A DNA stretch of 64,000 nucleotides, taken from assembly GCF_900496995.4 (NCBI RefSeq), contig NW_024470382.1:310001-374000 (forward strand), written 5' to 3'. The stretch is from Aquila chrysaetos chrysaetos. Lineage: Eukaryota > Chordata > Aves > Accipitriformes > Accipitridae. A model generated the notes under the pieces. The model was given only the letters and a program-made list of their open reading frames with translations, searched no databases and had not been told where the DNA came from. Positions 1-12,168 of the stretch are shown one piece after another. Position 1 is the stretch's first letter; the number at the start of each line of letters is the position of its first letter. A program made the position numbers and the translations under genes.

Positions 1-2329
1 TGTCTCATTAGTAGTACCAGTAACAGGACTTGAGATGGCTCCTTGGAGTTAAAAGACAAAGACAATTTAGGTACAAAGGCCCAGAACATAAATTCTACCT
101 TAAAAACAAACAAAAAAAGGGACACATAGGTATTTTCTAAAGTAAATATTTCACTTTGGAAATACTATAAGCATTTTATTCCTCAAATATTTTTAATGAA
201 AGTAGAAATAAAAGTTTCTAAATTAACCAGGATTTTAAAGCAGAAGTTTCCGAGATCCATATAACCAAACCCATTTTTTTTCTCTCTCTCTCCATGTATA
301 GATATAAAACCATATATAAATATATATTATACTATAATAAATATAACTCAAATAGAAAAAAAAGTAAGATCTTCATCTGACTTTGACCTAGCAAAACATA
401 ATAAGCCATGCTTTGAAGTGCACCACATGTCCAGGTGGGTCATGGATTTGCTTCTCTCCTCCTCACCACACATTTTTGCAATACAAAATGGAACCTCCCA
501 ATAGTTATGGCTCATCCAAACCTCCCTAAGGATTTTCAGAGTTTTCACTGGTTATAATAACTAAGACAACTGATGATAACCTCTCATCATGTACTTTCAC
601 AGGAGGAGAAAACAGATCCGGAGGTGGCTGTTTTTCTTCACTGCTAGTAAAGGGAGACCAGGAAACCAAATTATGTTAGAAGCCTAACACTTAGCTAGCT
701 AATGATACATAGTATGCATCTTACTTCTTTTATCTTTTTGAGGCACAATATAGTCCATTCCTATAGCCATTAAGAATGTCAGATTTTGACATATTTTTTA
801 GTTGTTTTCATAATTTCCTCTTTTTTTGAGCCTTCACACACCATCTTCAGGTCTTCCTCTGCTGCCAAGGTAACTAGAGAAATTGTTTCACTTTAGTTTT
901 GTATCATAGCTGAGTCTGATAGAGCTACAAGAACTGAGACGCAGAGGCAGAGAGGATGAACAACAAAAATGAAAGTAATGCATTACACCATAGGAAAAAA
1001 AAAAAAAAACCAAAAAAACAAAAAGGAGAAGTGGAGCAAGGGTTCTGTGCCCATTACATGCTATCGGTGCCTGTCTGGGGCTTCCCAAAGGGTCTGTACA
1101 TCCACATCTCACTGTCAGAGCATGGATTTCTCTCCACTAAATCCAGCCCTGCTTGACCCCAAAGACAAATCTAACAGTAAGCGTGGCTTCAGGATAGATA
1201 GATATAAAGGTATGTTTGAGGTTTTTCTTTCTCTCCCAAGCAGCAGTTCATCACGCAAAAATACACACAAAGCAGAGCTCAGCAAAGATAGTTCCCAGAT
1301 CTTGCAGGATAACACCCAAAACATCTACCAACCAACACAACACAAAACAACACAAAGCCTGCGGGAAACAGAGGGCTAAGAAAACATTCGGAGCTCTTCC
1401 CTAGACAAGCAGCCAAATAAACCATTGCTTTGACAAACACAAACCTGCTTTTCAATAACGCCACCCTGGATTTCCAGAAACGCAGCTGCTCCTTAAAGAA
1501 ATCTGCATGCAGGTGCTTACATCTGTTGGTGATGCTCAGAAGACTGCTGGTACCTTTGGACCCTGTCAGCCACTGCAATCCTGACCATAAAAATAACCCT
1601 TTTATTTCCAAAGGTTAGCTATTAACCTTTGCAATGCAGCACAGTGAGAGTGAAAGAACACAAAAATGGGTGGGGCTGGGGATTTATACTATTTGTGGTC
1701 AAATACTCTATGATAAGTAAAAAGAAGTATAAAGAGCCCTGAGAAACTTCAGACAGCAGAAGCTTTCTATAATGCTGTGGAAAATGGACCCCAAGAAACT
1801 CATAGGGCTGGCCAATAAATTACAGTTAATCTAAAAGCAGAATAATTACTGGGGAAAGGAATTACTATTATTGATTAGGTTGTAAAAAATGCATTGTTTT
1901 ACCGTCCTAGTAGTTACCTGATGTTTGCCTTAGCCCTGTTCCAAAGTGCTTGTGCAGGAACAGGTTTAGAAGACCTGGAGGTAAAGCAGGGGGGTGGACT
2001 GTCTCCCATCCTCAACTATTTTTAATAGAAGGAAGAACCAGGGTGAGGAAGGAGGAGAAAAGGCGACAGGGGGCTAGCAGGTTTTGCTAGGTGACAATGT
2101 GTGCTTGACACTGGATGTGCTGGAATAGGTCTCTTTGGGAAGGAAAAAAGCCTTCCTACTTGTAGTCTGGTATCTGTGTCTTCACTTGCTGTGATATCAG
2201 AAGATAAAATATGTGCCCTCCCCAAACCGGCAACATTCTCTATCTATCTCTGAATAAATGTTGAACATTTTGCATAAAACCTCCTCCCTCTGGAAGTCTT
2301 GCATTCTTCTGAGGCTATTTCCATGAACC

Positions 2330-2362
<33 letters not shown>

Positions 2363-2920
2363 CAATGAAAACATGCACACACTGCAGAGGGGGAGTTTTA
2401 GCAAGTGAAAAGGCATGGGGAAGGGAAGTCGAACAGAATAAGCTCATGCTGTTGTGTCTGATGAAATACTCCATGCAAAGACAGTGTCATCCCACCAGAG
2501 GGAGTTGCGACCTCGGCGGAGCTGCATGGAGTTTGGTGTGAGCCAAAAGGCAAGCTCTACTTCTTCCAATACTTCTTTCTGTGGATTTGGGAACCAAGAA
2601 TAGCGTCCCTTTCCTTCTACAGGTCATGGGAAGCTTTCGGATTATCTCTGACAAATGGCTTATTTTCCCTAGAAATGTGCAGTTCCCTTTAGGAACTGTT
2701 CATTTTCATCCCCCAGCCGCTACGACTGCCCATCCCTGATGACCAAGACAGTAAATATTATTCTCTATAAAGCATGAATTTTGTATAGTGTCTATTGTTC
2801 TGTGACCACATGTGCTTTTGGAATTATGTTACCTGCCCCAAAAAAGCCCTTAGTACTAAAAAGTATGACACCATTAAGTGTCTTACCATTAATTTTTTCT
2901 TTTTTTCTTTTTTTTTAATG
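1..2920. other. No gene recognised
   Basis: This stretch is AT-rich and has only short open frames, none of which resembles a protein I know. No splice-flanked exon with a recognisable domain was seen on either strand. Apart from poly(A) tracts it shows no clear repeat. It is probably intergenic or deep intronic DNA. Confidence 0.5.
2331..2356 (+). repeat. Poly(A) tract, 26 A
   Basis: An uninterrupted run of about 26 A lies here. No retrocopy or SINE body was recognised 5' of it, so it is recorded only as a homopolymer likely to vary in length. Confidence 0.9.
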
Positions 2921-2944
2921 CTACAAAACACATACATGTGTAAA

Positions 2945-3646
2945 TATGCTGACAAGGGAAGTTGGAAAAATGAGCTGTACCTGGACATCTGGCACAATAC
3001 CTGGTGAAATGAAGGTCCAGAGCTTGAACACCTCCAGGTCTCTGATCCAAAAGGATTTGGAGCTTGTGTCTGTAGCCACTCACCCCCGGGTTTCTGTCCT
3101 GGTAATTCCAGCCTGTGGTGGGCTCAACCACTTCCCTGGGCAGCCTATTCCAATGTCTGACAACCCTCTCAGTAAAAAAATTTTTCCTAATATCTAACCT
3201 AAATCTCCCTTGCCTCAGCTTGAGGCCATTTCCTCTTGTCCTCTCTCCAGCCACCTGACAGAAGAGACCAGCACCCACCTCGCTACAACCCCCTTTCAGG
3301 TAGTTGTAGAGAGCGATAAGGTCTCCCCTCAGCCTCCTCTTTTCTAGACTGAACAGCCCCAGCTCCCTCAGCCGCTCCTCATAAGACTTGTGCTCCAGGC
3401 CCCTCACCAACGTGGTTGCCCTTCTCTGGACACGCTCCAGCAACTCAATGTCTTTCCTGTAGTGAGGGGCCCAAAACTGAACACAGGACTCGAGGTGCGG
3501 CCTCACCAGTGCCCAGTACAGGGTTGGTGGTTGTTCAACCACCTCCCTGCTCCTGCTGGCCACACTATTTCTGTTGCAGGCCAGGATGCCATTGGCCGCC
3601 TTGGCCACCTGGGCACACTGCTGGCTCATATTCAGCCGGCTGTCAA
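2945..3646 (-). pseudogene. CR1 ORF2 C-terminal part
   Basis: The C-terminal portion of CR1 ORF2 lies 3' of the LTR insertion. Typical CR1 blocks are visible: [51 protein letters not shown] and [20 protein letters not shown]. The same conserved end recurs in the shorter CR1 copies elsewhere in the window. Confidence 0.9.
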
Positions 3647-3651
3647 CCAGC

Positions 3652-4235
3652 TGTATTGGGTCTGGCTGAGATGGAGTTAATTCTCCCCATAGCAGCCCTC
3701 GTAGAACTGTGCTCTGCATTAGTAGCTAGAAAGGTGTTGATAACACACCAGTGTTTTGGCTACTGCTGAGCAGCGCTGGCACAGCATCAAGGCTGTCTCC
3801 CCAACATTTTTGCCCCCCCCCCCCTCAATGGCAGGCTGGGGCTGGGCAAGATCTTGGGAGGGGACATAACCAGGACAGCTGATCTAAACTAACCAAACAG
3901 CTATTCCATACCATATGACGTCAGCTCAGCTATAAAAGCTAAGTAAAGGGAGACGGAAGGGGAGGCATTTTTGTCTTCCGGAGCAACCACCACGCGTACT
4001 GAAGCCCTGCTTCCCAGGAAGTGGCTAGACATCGCCTGCTGATGGGAAGTAGAGAATAATATCATTTGTTTTTCTTTGCTTTCGCGTGCGACCTTTGCTT
4101 TCACTTTACTAAACTGTCCTTATCTTGACCCATGAGCCTTTTGTTATATTTTCTCCCTCCTGTCCAGCTAAGAAGGGGGAGTGATAGAGCGGCTTTGGTG
4201 GGCACCTGGCACCCAGCCAGGGTCAACCCACCACA
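3652..4235 (+). mobile_element. Solo LTR, ERVL-type endogenous retrovirus fossil, inserted in CR1
   Basis: This 584-bp element begins TGTATTGGG and ends CCACCACA. It is bounded by a perfect 5-bp target duplication CCAGC (3,647-3,651 and 4,236-4,240). CR1 sequence resumes exactly on each side, so the LTR inserted into the LINE. No internal retroviral region is present, so it is a solo LTR left by LTR-LTR recombination. A CRE-like TGACGTCA (3,916-3,923) and a TATAAAAG box (3,931-3,938) mark its old U3 promoter. The 5-bp duplication and the TGG-GAGATGGAGTTAA-like start fit avian ERVL LTRs. Confidence 0.88.
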
Positions 4236-4240
4236 CCAGC

Positions 4241-5543
4241 ACACCCAGGTCTTTCTCTGCCGGGCAGCTTTCCAGCCACTCTTCCCCAAGCCTGTAGCGC
4301 TGCATGGAGTTGCCGTGACCGAAGTGCAGGACCCGGCACTTGGCCTTGTTGAACTTCATACGATTGGCCTCAGCCCATCGATCCAGCCTGTCCAGATCTC
4401 TCTGTAGAGCCTCCCTACCCTCAAGCAGATCAACCCTCCCTCCCAACTTGGTGTCGTCTGCAAACTTGCTGAGGGTGCACTCAATCCCCTTGTCCAAATC
4501 ATTGATAAAGATATTAAACAGAACCGGGCCCAACACCAAGCCCTAGGGAACACCACTTGTGACCCGCCGCCAACTGGATTTAACCCCATTCACCACAACC
4601 CTCTGGGCTCGGCCATCCAGCCAGTTTTTCACCCAGTGAAGAGTACACTTGCCTAAGCCATGAGCTGCCAGCTTCTCAAGGAGTATGCCATGAGAGACAG
4701 TGTCAAAGGCCTTGCTGAAGTCAGGGTAGACAACATCCACAGCCTTTCCCTCATCCACTAGGCGGGTCACCTGGGCATAGAAGGAGATCAGGTTGGTCAA
4801 GCAGGACCTGCCTTTCATAAACCCATGCTGACTGGGCCCGATCCCCTGCTTGTCCTGGACTTGCCGTGTGAGTGCTCTCAAGACAAACCGTTCCATAATC
4901 TTCCCCGGTACCGAGGTCAGGCTGACAGGCCTGTAGTTCCCCAGATCTTCCCTCTGACCCTTCTTGTAAATGGGTGTCACACTGGCAAGCCTCCAGTCCT
5001 CTGGGACCTCCCTGTTGACCAGGATTGCTGATAGATGATGGAGAGTGGCTTGGCAAGCACCTCCGCCAGTTCCCTCAGTTCTCTTGGATGGATCCCATCT
5101 GGTCCCATAGATTTGTGAGTGTCCAGATGGCATAGTAGGTCACGAACTATTTCCTCCTGGGTTAAGTGGGCTATATTCTGCTCTTCATCCTCACCTTCCA
5201 GCTCAGGGGGCGGAGTACTCTGAAGATAACTGGTCTCCCTATTAAAGACTGAAGCAAAGAAGGCATTAAGTACCTCAGCCTTTTCCTCATCTCTGGTGGC
5301 AATGTTCCCTTCTGTATCCATTAAAGGATAAATATTCTCCTTGGGCTTCTTTTTGCTGTTAACATATTTGTGAAAACATTTTTTGTTGTCTCTTACAATA
5401 GTGGCCAGATTGAGTTCTAGATGAGCTTTTGCCTTTCTAATTTCCTCACTGCACGGCCTAACAAGATCCCTGTACTCCTCCAGAGTTGCCCGCCCTTTCT
5501 TCCAAAGATGATAAACTCTCCTTTTTTTCTTGACTCCTAGCAA
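4241..5543 (-). pseudogene. CR1 ORF2 reverse transcriptase part
   Basis: This is the linker and reverse transcriptase of the same CR1. The linker includes WKKGRATLEEYRDLVR. RT motifs include NYRPVSLTSVPGK, HGFMKGRSC, DFSKAFDTVSH and the catalytic FADDTKLGG. The frame shifts near 5,030 and a TAG stop lies near 4,542, where CR1 proteins normally have SGVPQGSVLGP. These breaks make it a dead copy. The sequence is then split by the LTR at 3,652-4,235. Confidence 0.9.
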
Positions 5544-5576
5544 AAGCTCCCTGTTCAGCCAGGCCGGTCGTTTTCC

Positions 5577-6461
5577 TCAGCGATTAGACTTGCAGCACAT
5601 GGGAATAGCCTGGTCCTGAGCCATTAAGATTTCCTTCTTAAAGAACGTCCATCCCTCCTGGACCCCTTTGCCCTTCAGGACCGTCTCCCAAGGGACTCTC
5701 TCAACCGGTGCCTTGAAGAGGCCAAAGTTAGCCCTCTGGAAGTCCACAGTGCTGGTTTTGCTGACCACCTTCCTTGCCTCACCAAGAATTGAGAATTCTA
5801 TCATTTCATGGTCGCTAAGCCCAAGACGGCCTCTGACCATCACACCTCCCACCAGTCCTTCCTTGTTTGTAAACAGTAGATCTAGCAAGGCTCCTCCCCT
5901 GGTTGGCTCACCTACCAGCTGTGTCAGGAAATTATCTTCCACACACTCCAGGAACCTCCTAGATTGTTTACTCTCTGCTGTGTTGTATTTCCAGCAGACA
6001 TCTGGAAAGTTGAGGTCCCCCATGAGAACAAGGGCACACGATTCTGAGACTACTGCCAGCTGCTTGTAGAATGATTCATCTGTCTCTTCAACTTGGTTGG
6101 GTGGTCTATAACGGACTCCCAGCACCAGATCTGCCTTGTTGGCCTTCTCTCTCATCCTCACCCATAAGCACTCCACCTTGTCATCACACTCCTGTAGCTC
6201 TGTACAGTCCAAACACTCCCTAACACAGAGAGCCACCCCACCACCTCTTCTACATTGCCTATCCCTTCTGAAGAGCTTATAGCCATCCGTTGCAGCACTC
6301 CAGTCATGGGAGTCGTCCCACCATGTTTCCGTGATGGCGACTAAGTCATATCTATCCTGCTGCACAATGGCTTCCAGCTCCTCCTGTTTATTGCCCATGC
6401 TGTGTGCATTGGCATAGATGCATTTGAGCTGGGCTATTGAATCCGCCCCTAACATTGGCAT
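5577..6461 (-). pseudogene. CR1 ORF2 endonuclease part
   Basis: A 294-codon open stretch encodes the apurinic/apyrimidinic-type endonuclease of CR1, which nicks target DNA for target-primed reverse transcription. Visible motifs include ETWWDD near residue 45, the GDLNFPD metal-site block in the middle, and GLSDHEMIE near residue 220 with the catalytic SDH. The frame ends at a stop where related CR1 proteins read NRRGKRPAWLN; a CGA-to-TGA change would explain it. The next part of ORF2 follows in the DNA immediately downstream on the minus strand. Confidence 0.9.
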
Positions 6462-6659
6462 GCTGCCCCCAGGCTCATCTCTGGTGCACTTAGTTTTATC
6501 CCATTCCCCTTCAAACCTAGTTTAAAGCCCTCTCTATGACCCCCGCCGTCTCATGAGCAAGGATTCTTTTACCCCTTTGAGATAGCTGGATACCATCTGT
6601 CGCTAGCAAGACCGGTGCTGTGTAAACCTCCCCATGATCCCCAGGAAGAGGCTGACTAT

Positions 6660-9600
6660 AAATATGCACTAGCTATTCCTTTGAGGATTAAACCTCTCTG
6701 AGCAGAAAGGGAGAGGGGGTTTGCTGTCACTACCGCAGGCCTAAGCAGTGGGAGCCCTAGAGCCTCACCCAAAGCAAGGTGCTCATGGAAAGGATGTGGC
6801 ACTGTTGATTTCTCCCAAGATATGCTTCAAGAATGAGGAACCCGTCTTGTTTCTGCAGAGCTGTTCTGCTTTCCAAGAGCTGTAATGAATAATGACAAGT
6901 GTGTTCTGCAACAGAGAAAGCCTGAGGCACCTCACCAGACTGATGCTGGGAGAATAGGGAGGAATTCACAAGAAAGTCACCTTGACAAAGAAAACATTTA
7001 CTACTTTGAGCACCTGAAATGACCCTCTCCACTGCAGTTCCACCGTCAGGAACTTAAGGCAGCAGGAAGATACCTCAAGCACATCAAGAAGAGGAAAGGT
7101 CATCTTATCCGAAAGAATGATGAGCTTTTGGGTAAATGTGTATTTCGTTAAAGGGAACTAGGTGGCATAGAGATATTTAAAGCAAATTCAGTAGCAGAAC
7201 TGGTGGGAAAATGAGTTTCAAACAAAAGAACACACTAAGAGGTGTTAATGCTTCAGGAATTAGAGTTAACAGTTGAAGAAATTAAAACTTATGTATTTGA
7301 AGTGAGAAGGAAATTCATTAATTGAAATGAATATCTTATACTAGAGACCTTTTTAAAAAAGGTGAGCAATTTGTTCAATAGGTAACTTCCTCAAGTAGAA
7401 GATAAGATCAAATATTAACACAATACTATTTTCCTGCATAGTCATCTAGCACATTATTTTGTATGCAAAGAGATGATTGCACCTGAACTTAGAAGAAAGA
7501 AGCCTGTCATCAAAACCTGGCTGAAAATATCACTCAACATATGTTTACAACTGAAAAAGCAAATGAACTTTACAGCCCTAAGAAAAAAAGTCATAACTAT
7601 TGATACCAAACTTAAAGAAGTCATAAGAGTTGGGCCATTGTTAGCCCTTGGCAAAGTTGTATGAAGTTGCCTGATCTCAGTCAGCAATTAGACAGCCTCA
7701 TCAAAATCTAGTCATCAGTAAACAGCACATACCTCCAACAGTTGTAACTTTTGATGATCAGTTCCTGTGCCTTTCATCACCCTTACAAACTGATGTTTAT
7801 AGAAAAAAATCCTTTTCTACTTTGCCTGAGGGATATAACGTTTGCAATGACTGATGTCAAACAAAAATGTGCATGCGTTAGACCATGATGTTTTTATATG
7901 AAGGATCAAACATTTTGCACTGATCAACCCCCTTTCTGTGTGCAAAGCCATGTCTTGTAAACAAATTAATGTCTACTTAAAGCTACTTTTGCAATTTCGC
8001 TATACAACTTACCCTTTCATGAACTATTTAATGCCTCAAACTGCCAATGTTGCAGAACAAGTAAAAGTCTTGACTATCACACAGCATGTCCAACTTAAGG
8101 TAGATAAGCCTTCAATGAAACAAATTTACAGCCATTTGTTCCTAATGAAAAGGGGGTTGCGGGGTTTGGTTTTTTAAAACAGTCCCAGAAGCTCCAGGAT
8201 TTTTCCATGCAATGCTCCTGTTTGATGCAGGTCAAGTGTCGCCATTGCTAATCATTGTATCATACACCTTTCTTCTATACGTAGCAGAAAAAAATTGCAG
8301 CTTGAGGCCCTTGATGCACAGTTTGGTGTGACTGTCTCTCTTGAATGAGAGCATCACTGAGCTCCCACGCAGCTCACAAACAAAAGCCAAACAAGAGAAG
8401 AAAGGTGGAAGCAGAAAGATGCAAAATTGTTGAGACAAGAATGATGGAGAACCTGCAAAATTAGAGCTGGTTTGACTCGCACATGTCCTTAGCAGGGCTG
8501 TGGCACACCACTTAAGGACTTAATGGCATAACTATCTCATTATCTCAATGACTTGCTTTCAAACATGTTCTTTGAGGGTGTTAAAAATAATTATAAATAT
8601 TTCTGGGTGATTTGGCCCTGTATTACACTATGCACAATTATCAGGCCTGAGAAACAAAGATAATTTCATTTGCTTTAAAATACAGGCAGGTATGAAGGCA
8701 ATCTTTGCAAGCTTTTTGTGAACTATTATTGCATTTGATTGCCGCCTTTATTATGGGCAAACAGGGAGAACATACCTTATAAAGAGAGCTGAGAATTTAC
8801 TGTTAGCTTAATTCATGTTTTAACAGTCCAAGGATTACTGGCAACAATTATTGGTGACAATTATTGACCTAGTCACTAGTCAATAATTGGCAAAAAATAG
8901 AGACCAACAATTATTCTCTATATGGGCAACAAATATAGACCAACAATTATTGGTCTAATTGCAATTATATTAACACTTATAGCCCTAATTATATGATTAT
9001 TACAGGAAAATGAGTAGTAACAAGTGGTCTACATAAATTTCACAGCACATGTACATGTTCAGCACCAATAAATTACACAGTAGCCCCTCATACAGCCCAG
9101 TGAACATACAGTGTTAATATTTCTCAAAGGCTACAGAGTTTGGTGGGGTTTCTTTGTTGTTGGGGGGTTTTTTTATGCATTTCCTATTTGTTTATAGCTT
9201 AGCTGCACAAATACCACTAGACAACATTTAAGTGAGCATTAGAAAATCACTGCCACAGCTAAAACAAGCTAAAATCTGCTTTTATCAAGGCAAATCCTGT
9301 GCCCTACGTTGGTCTATTAATGCAAACCCCATGGTTTTTACTAGCAAGTGCAAGGCTCTATCTACTGGATCTACAAGGCTGCAGCAAATGTCACAGCTGG
9401 GTGAACTGTATAGACACATCAGGTGTTTCCAGTCTCCCTGCTGCAGACTCTGAGCTTCTTGTAGAGCCCTCTCACTTGGGTAAGCCAGCAAGAGCAGGCA
9501 GGCTGAGCCCTGCCTGCCATAGCGTCCCACCGACAAACATCCCTGTCAGCCTGTGACCATAAAGCCATGCATTAAATCAGCAAAAGCCACAAAGAGGCTG

Positions 9601-10317
9601 AATTTATACAAACAAAAAGTATTTCAGTGAAAGGTCAGGGTGGCCTCAGCAAGAGAAAAGCTGGCTAAGCCAAGCCTGAGCAGCCACCTCAAGTTTGGCT
9701 GAAAAGTTGGGAAGCAAAAGGCACAAGCAGCGATCCAAGACAGAAAAGTTGAGGAAAAGCAACATTTGCCCTGCAAGTCTGGGATTCCCAAGGGGCCAGG
9801 TGGGACAGCTAAAATGGGAAGGGGTAGGCAAGGATTTCTGAATGCTCTGGTCACCCTGAGCTGTGCCACAAGTAGCCGTGCTTGGAGGGACAGTCTGGGA
9901 GCTTGTCTAGCTAGAGGGGTTTAGATGAGAGGCAGAAGAGATCTCAGGCAGACTTGACAGCACTCCCGGGTGGAAGCAAGGGAGCCCAGACCACCAGAAC
10001 AAGCAGATGAGATCATGGACCTGTAAGAAGAGCGGTTGTCAGAGAAGCTCCTTACAGATTCCACAAAAGAAAAAAAAAAAGCAGATAGGATACTTCGGAC
10101 AATAAAAATCAGTGGTGCGGTATCCCCCTAAGGTCAAGTGTCTAGGTGCCTTTATTTTTCATAAAAATAAGAAAGAGGTGTTCTCTACTTTGGTGATGAA
10201 TACTATAAAAAAAGATAGGATTAGAAAAGCCTCCTGCAGTCTCAAAGCTACACCCCCCACCCCGGCTCCAACCTGCAAAACACAAATACCCACTGGTATG
10301 ACTACTAGCGCTACTAG
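6660..10317. other. AT-rich stretch, no gene recognised
   Basis: No convincing exon, RNA gene or classified repeat was found. The open frames are short and lack family resemblance. A small hairpin and direct-repeat cluster lies near 8,840-8,960 and is listed separately. Confidence 0.5.
8858..8889. repeat. Hairpin with 11-bp arms in an ATTATTG repeat cluster
   Basis: CAATTATTGAC (8,858-8,868) and its exact reverse complement (8,879-8,889) are separated by 10 bp. The surrounding 120 bp repeats the motif further, with two direct copies of agaccaacaattatt near 8,902 and 8,939. It could be a decayed MITE end or simply AT-rich sequence that diversified locally; no function is implied. Confidence 0.6.
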
Positions 10318-10574
10318 AATATCCCCTCCACTTTCCAAGCCAAGAATGGGAACTGTTCAAATGCATAGGACATGTCCAAGACAGACATGCATAGTCAGTT
10401 CTAGGGCCAGTGGTGCTGTACGAGAGTTTAGGAAAGGGTGTGCAGCCAAGACAGCGTTGCCATTGCACCTCTCTTGATCCAGCCTGATAAAGCCTAAACC
10501 AGCTGTTGGGTTTCAGTGAAGCAAGGCCACTTGTACAAGACGTGGTGGGATTTAGAAGCATACTCTGGTCCTTG

Positions 10575-11046
10575 TGCTGAAAGAGGTGTAGTGCAGGATG
10601 GGATCTCCGTGGGGACCACAGCCAAAAGCATCCCAGGTAATCAGCCTTCTACAAGATTTAGATGATTATGCCTACAGAGAGGCTTTGGGGAATCAAAGAA
10701 GGGGAAGGACCTTTGTGGATCTTGGCCAAGAGACGGCTCTGTGGTTTGTGCTCCACAGAGCTTGCAGGGAAGACCAGCTCCTTCAGCTGCCAAAGTACTG
10801 CTTGTAATCAATGACAGCCTTACTTCCTGATAGAGGCAGCCAGAGACACCTGGATGGCTCCAGGCTTGGCAAGACGCTGTCCAGAGAGGGAAGGCTGTCC
10901 CAGGGACAGTGAGCAGTGCCATGGTTGGCACGTCTGTGTTGAGGTCTTGAGCAACGTCCCAGCCAGAAGATGACCCGACTTAGAGAAAGCGTCCTAGCCC
11001 TGTTGGCAGTGAAGGCCAGACCAACTTTATTGTACACGCACTCATG
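10575..11046 (-). repeat. Unclassified repeat unit, copy 1 (in left arm)
   Basis: This sequence has a diverged second copy at 13,768-14,300 and a near-identical inverted counterpart at 45,842-46,318. Read on the minus strand it begins shortly after a CAATAAAG motif, which could hint at an LTR R/U5 border, but no LTR ends or target duplication were found. I cannot name the family, and it may be plain segmental duplication. Confidence 0.6.
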
Positions 11047-12137
11047 GCCAAGCTCCCTAGAGATGATGATGAGCAATGGTCCTGTGGGCCAAGCTTGCCC
11101 AGATAGCTAGTGCAAATGCAAAGAGGGGATCGAGGATTTTGCTGAGTGATGGAGGATGCAGTGCGATTCTCCCAGCATCACATCACCTACCCTTCAGGAT
11201 GTCCACCTCCTCAGCCAGCCCTGGGGCATCTTCCCCCTTAGACATCTGCAGTGCGGGTGTCTGAGTCTGACACCTGACTGCAACTGCCTCCTAGGAGTGC
11301 CTGATGATCTCTGCTGAGCATACAAGGTATCTAAATGCATTTTCCAGGTAGAGAAGTTGGCACGAGGTAGATCCCACCCACGATAGCAGCAGCATCATAT
11401 CCCTGCTCAGCAGTGTGACTGTCTGGGTGGTTCAGCCTTGTAGGGGACCTGGGAGCCTGGCTGTCCCATCCAGGGACAGAGCATCCTGCCACTTGCACAT
11501 CTGGCTTTGTTAAGACTGGGAGGAGGTCTCACACCAACCAAAAAATTAACTGGATTGTGAACACACACAAAGCTTGCAACCAAATTTCACAAAGACTTCC
11601 CGTCTCTTGGGGCAAACATGGGACAAAAGCTGGAAAAAACTTGCCCTGTTGGAAGATGCTGCTTTCAGCAGTGGGAAAAGGTTTCTTACCTCTTCTCATG
11701 CTGCATTACCGGCATGGGATCATACCCATTTTCCCAGCTAGGCCTGGGCACTGATGCCCTATTCCTGCAGCTGCAAGAAGCCAGTCATGGAAGGCAACTG
11801 GCAAAACCCTGTCTCCCCCCATCCCTGCCACTGATGGTCCAGAACCGGCTGTCCTGAGAGGACTTGTTTGCTCTGCAGATTCCCGAAACAGCCCACTTTC
11901 ACAATCATGCAGCTTGCGTGATGCTCATGGCCCAAGAGTCGCTTCCTGGCAGAGGCTTGGCTGTTCATAGTTGTTGAGCGCCTGCCACGGGGCACGGAGG
12001 GAGTTTTTCGAGGTGGAGGGGAGGAGCTGTGACAAGGGGGACTTCTCAAATAGCCAGTGCCTTGGGTGCATGTCCTGCCTCCTTCCTGCCCTGCTCTCCC
12101 GTGGAGACAAGGAGCACACGGTATCTTTGCCACCAAC

Positions 12138-12168
12138 ATGAGGCTTGTCCTGCTGGCATGTCTCTGGG
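12138..12168 (+). CDS. Signal-peptide exon (left-arm copy), possible alternative first exon for gene A
   Basis: ATG at 12,138 encodes MRLVLLACLWG and is followed by a consensus donor GTAAGT at 12,169; the exon ends in phase 1. An identical exon on the minus strand at 40,683-40,653 is the first coding exon of gene B. Here it points toward gene A. Its phase and donor fit SRCR exon A1 (19,455), so a splice from 12,168 to 19,455 would produce an in-frame secretion signal joined to SRCR 1. No SRCR exon lies between it and gene A's own signal exon at 17,436. It may be an active alternative first exon or a silent duplicate; the sequence alone cannot decide. Confidence 0.65.

Larger units (their letters stand above)
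2945..6655 (-). mobile_element. CR1 LINE, near full-length ORF2 region, minus strand
   Basis: On the minus strand this holds the ORF2 of a CR1 non-LTR retrotransposon: an APE-type endonuclease at the 5' side (high coordinates), a reverse transcriptase in the middle and the typical CR1 C-terminal region at the low-coordinate side. About 200 bp upstream of ORF2 also resembles the end of CR1 ORF1, so the element is 5' truncated near 6,655. The 3' limit near 2,945 is uncertain, because the usual ATTCTATG-type tail is not seen; an A-rich stretch in element sense lies at 2,890-2,920 instead. Excluding the LTR inserted at 3,652-4,235, the element is about 3.1 kb. Only a few stops and frame changes interrupt ORF2, so it is fairly young for a CR1, but it is inactive. 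Confidence 0.93.

Noticed and set aside
3390-3769. Plus-strand open frames across the CR1
   Set aside because: They are antisense to the CR1 ORF2 C-terminal region and have no family resemblance of their own.
10575-11046. Calling the repeat unit an LTR because of a CAATAAAG motif at its edge
   Set aside because: No TG...CA ends, no target duplication and no similarity to the ERVL LTRs in this window. Its copies can be explained by local duplication.
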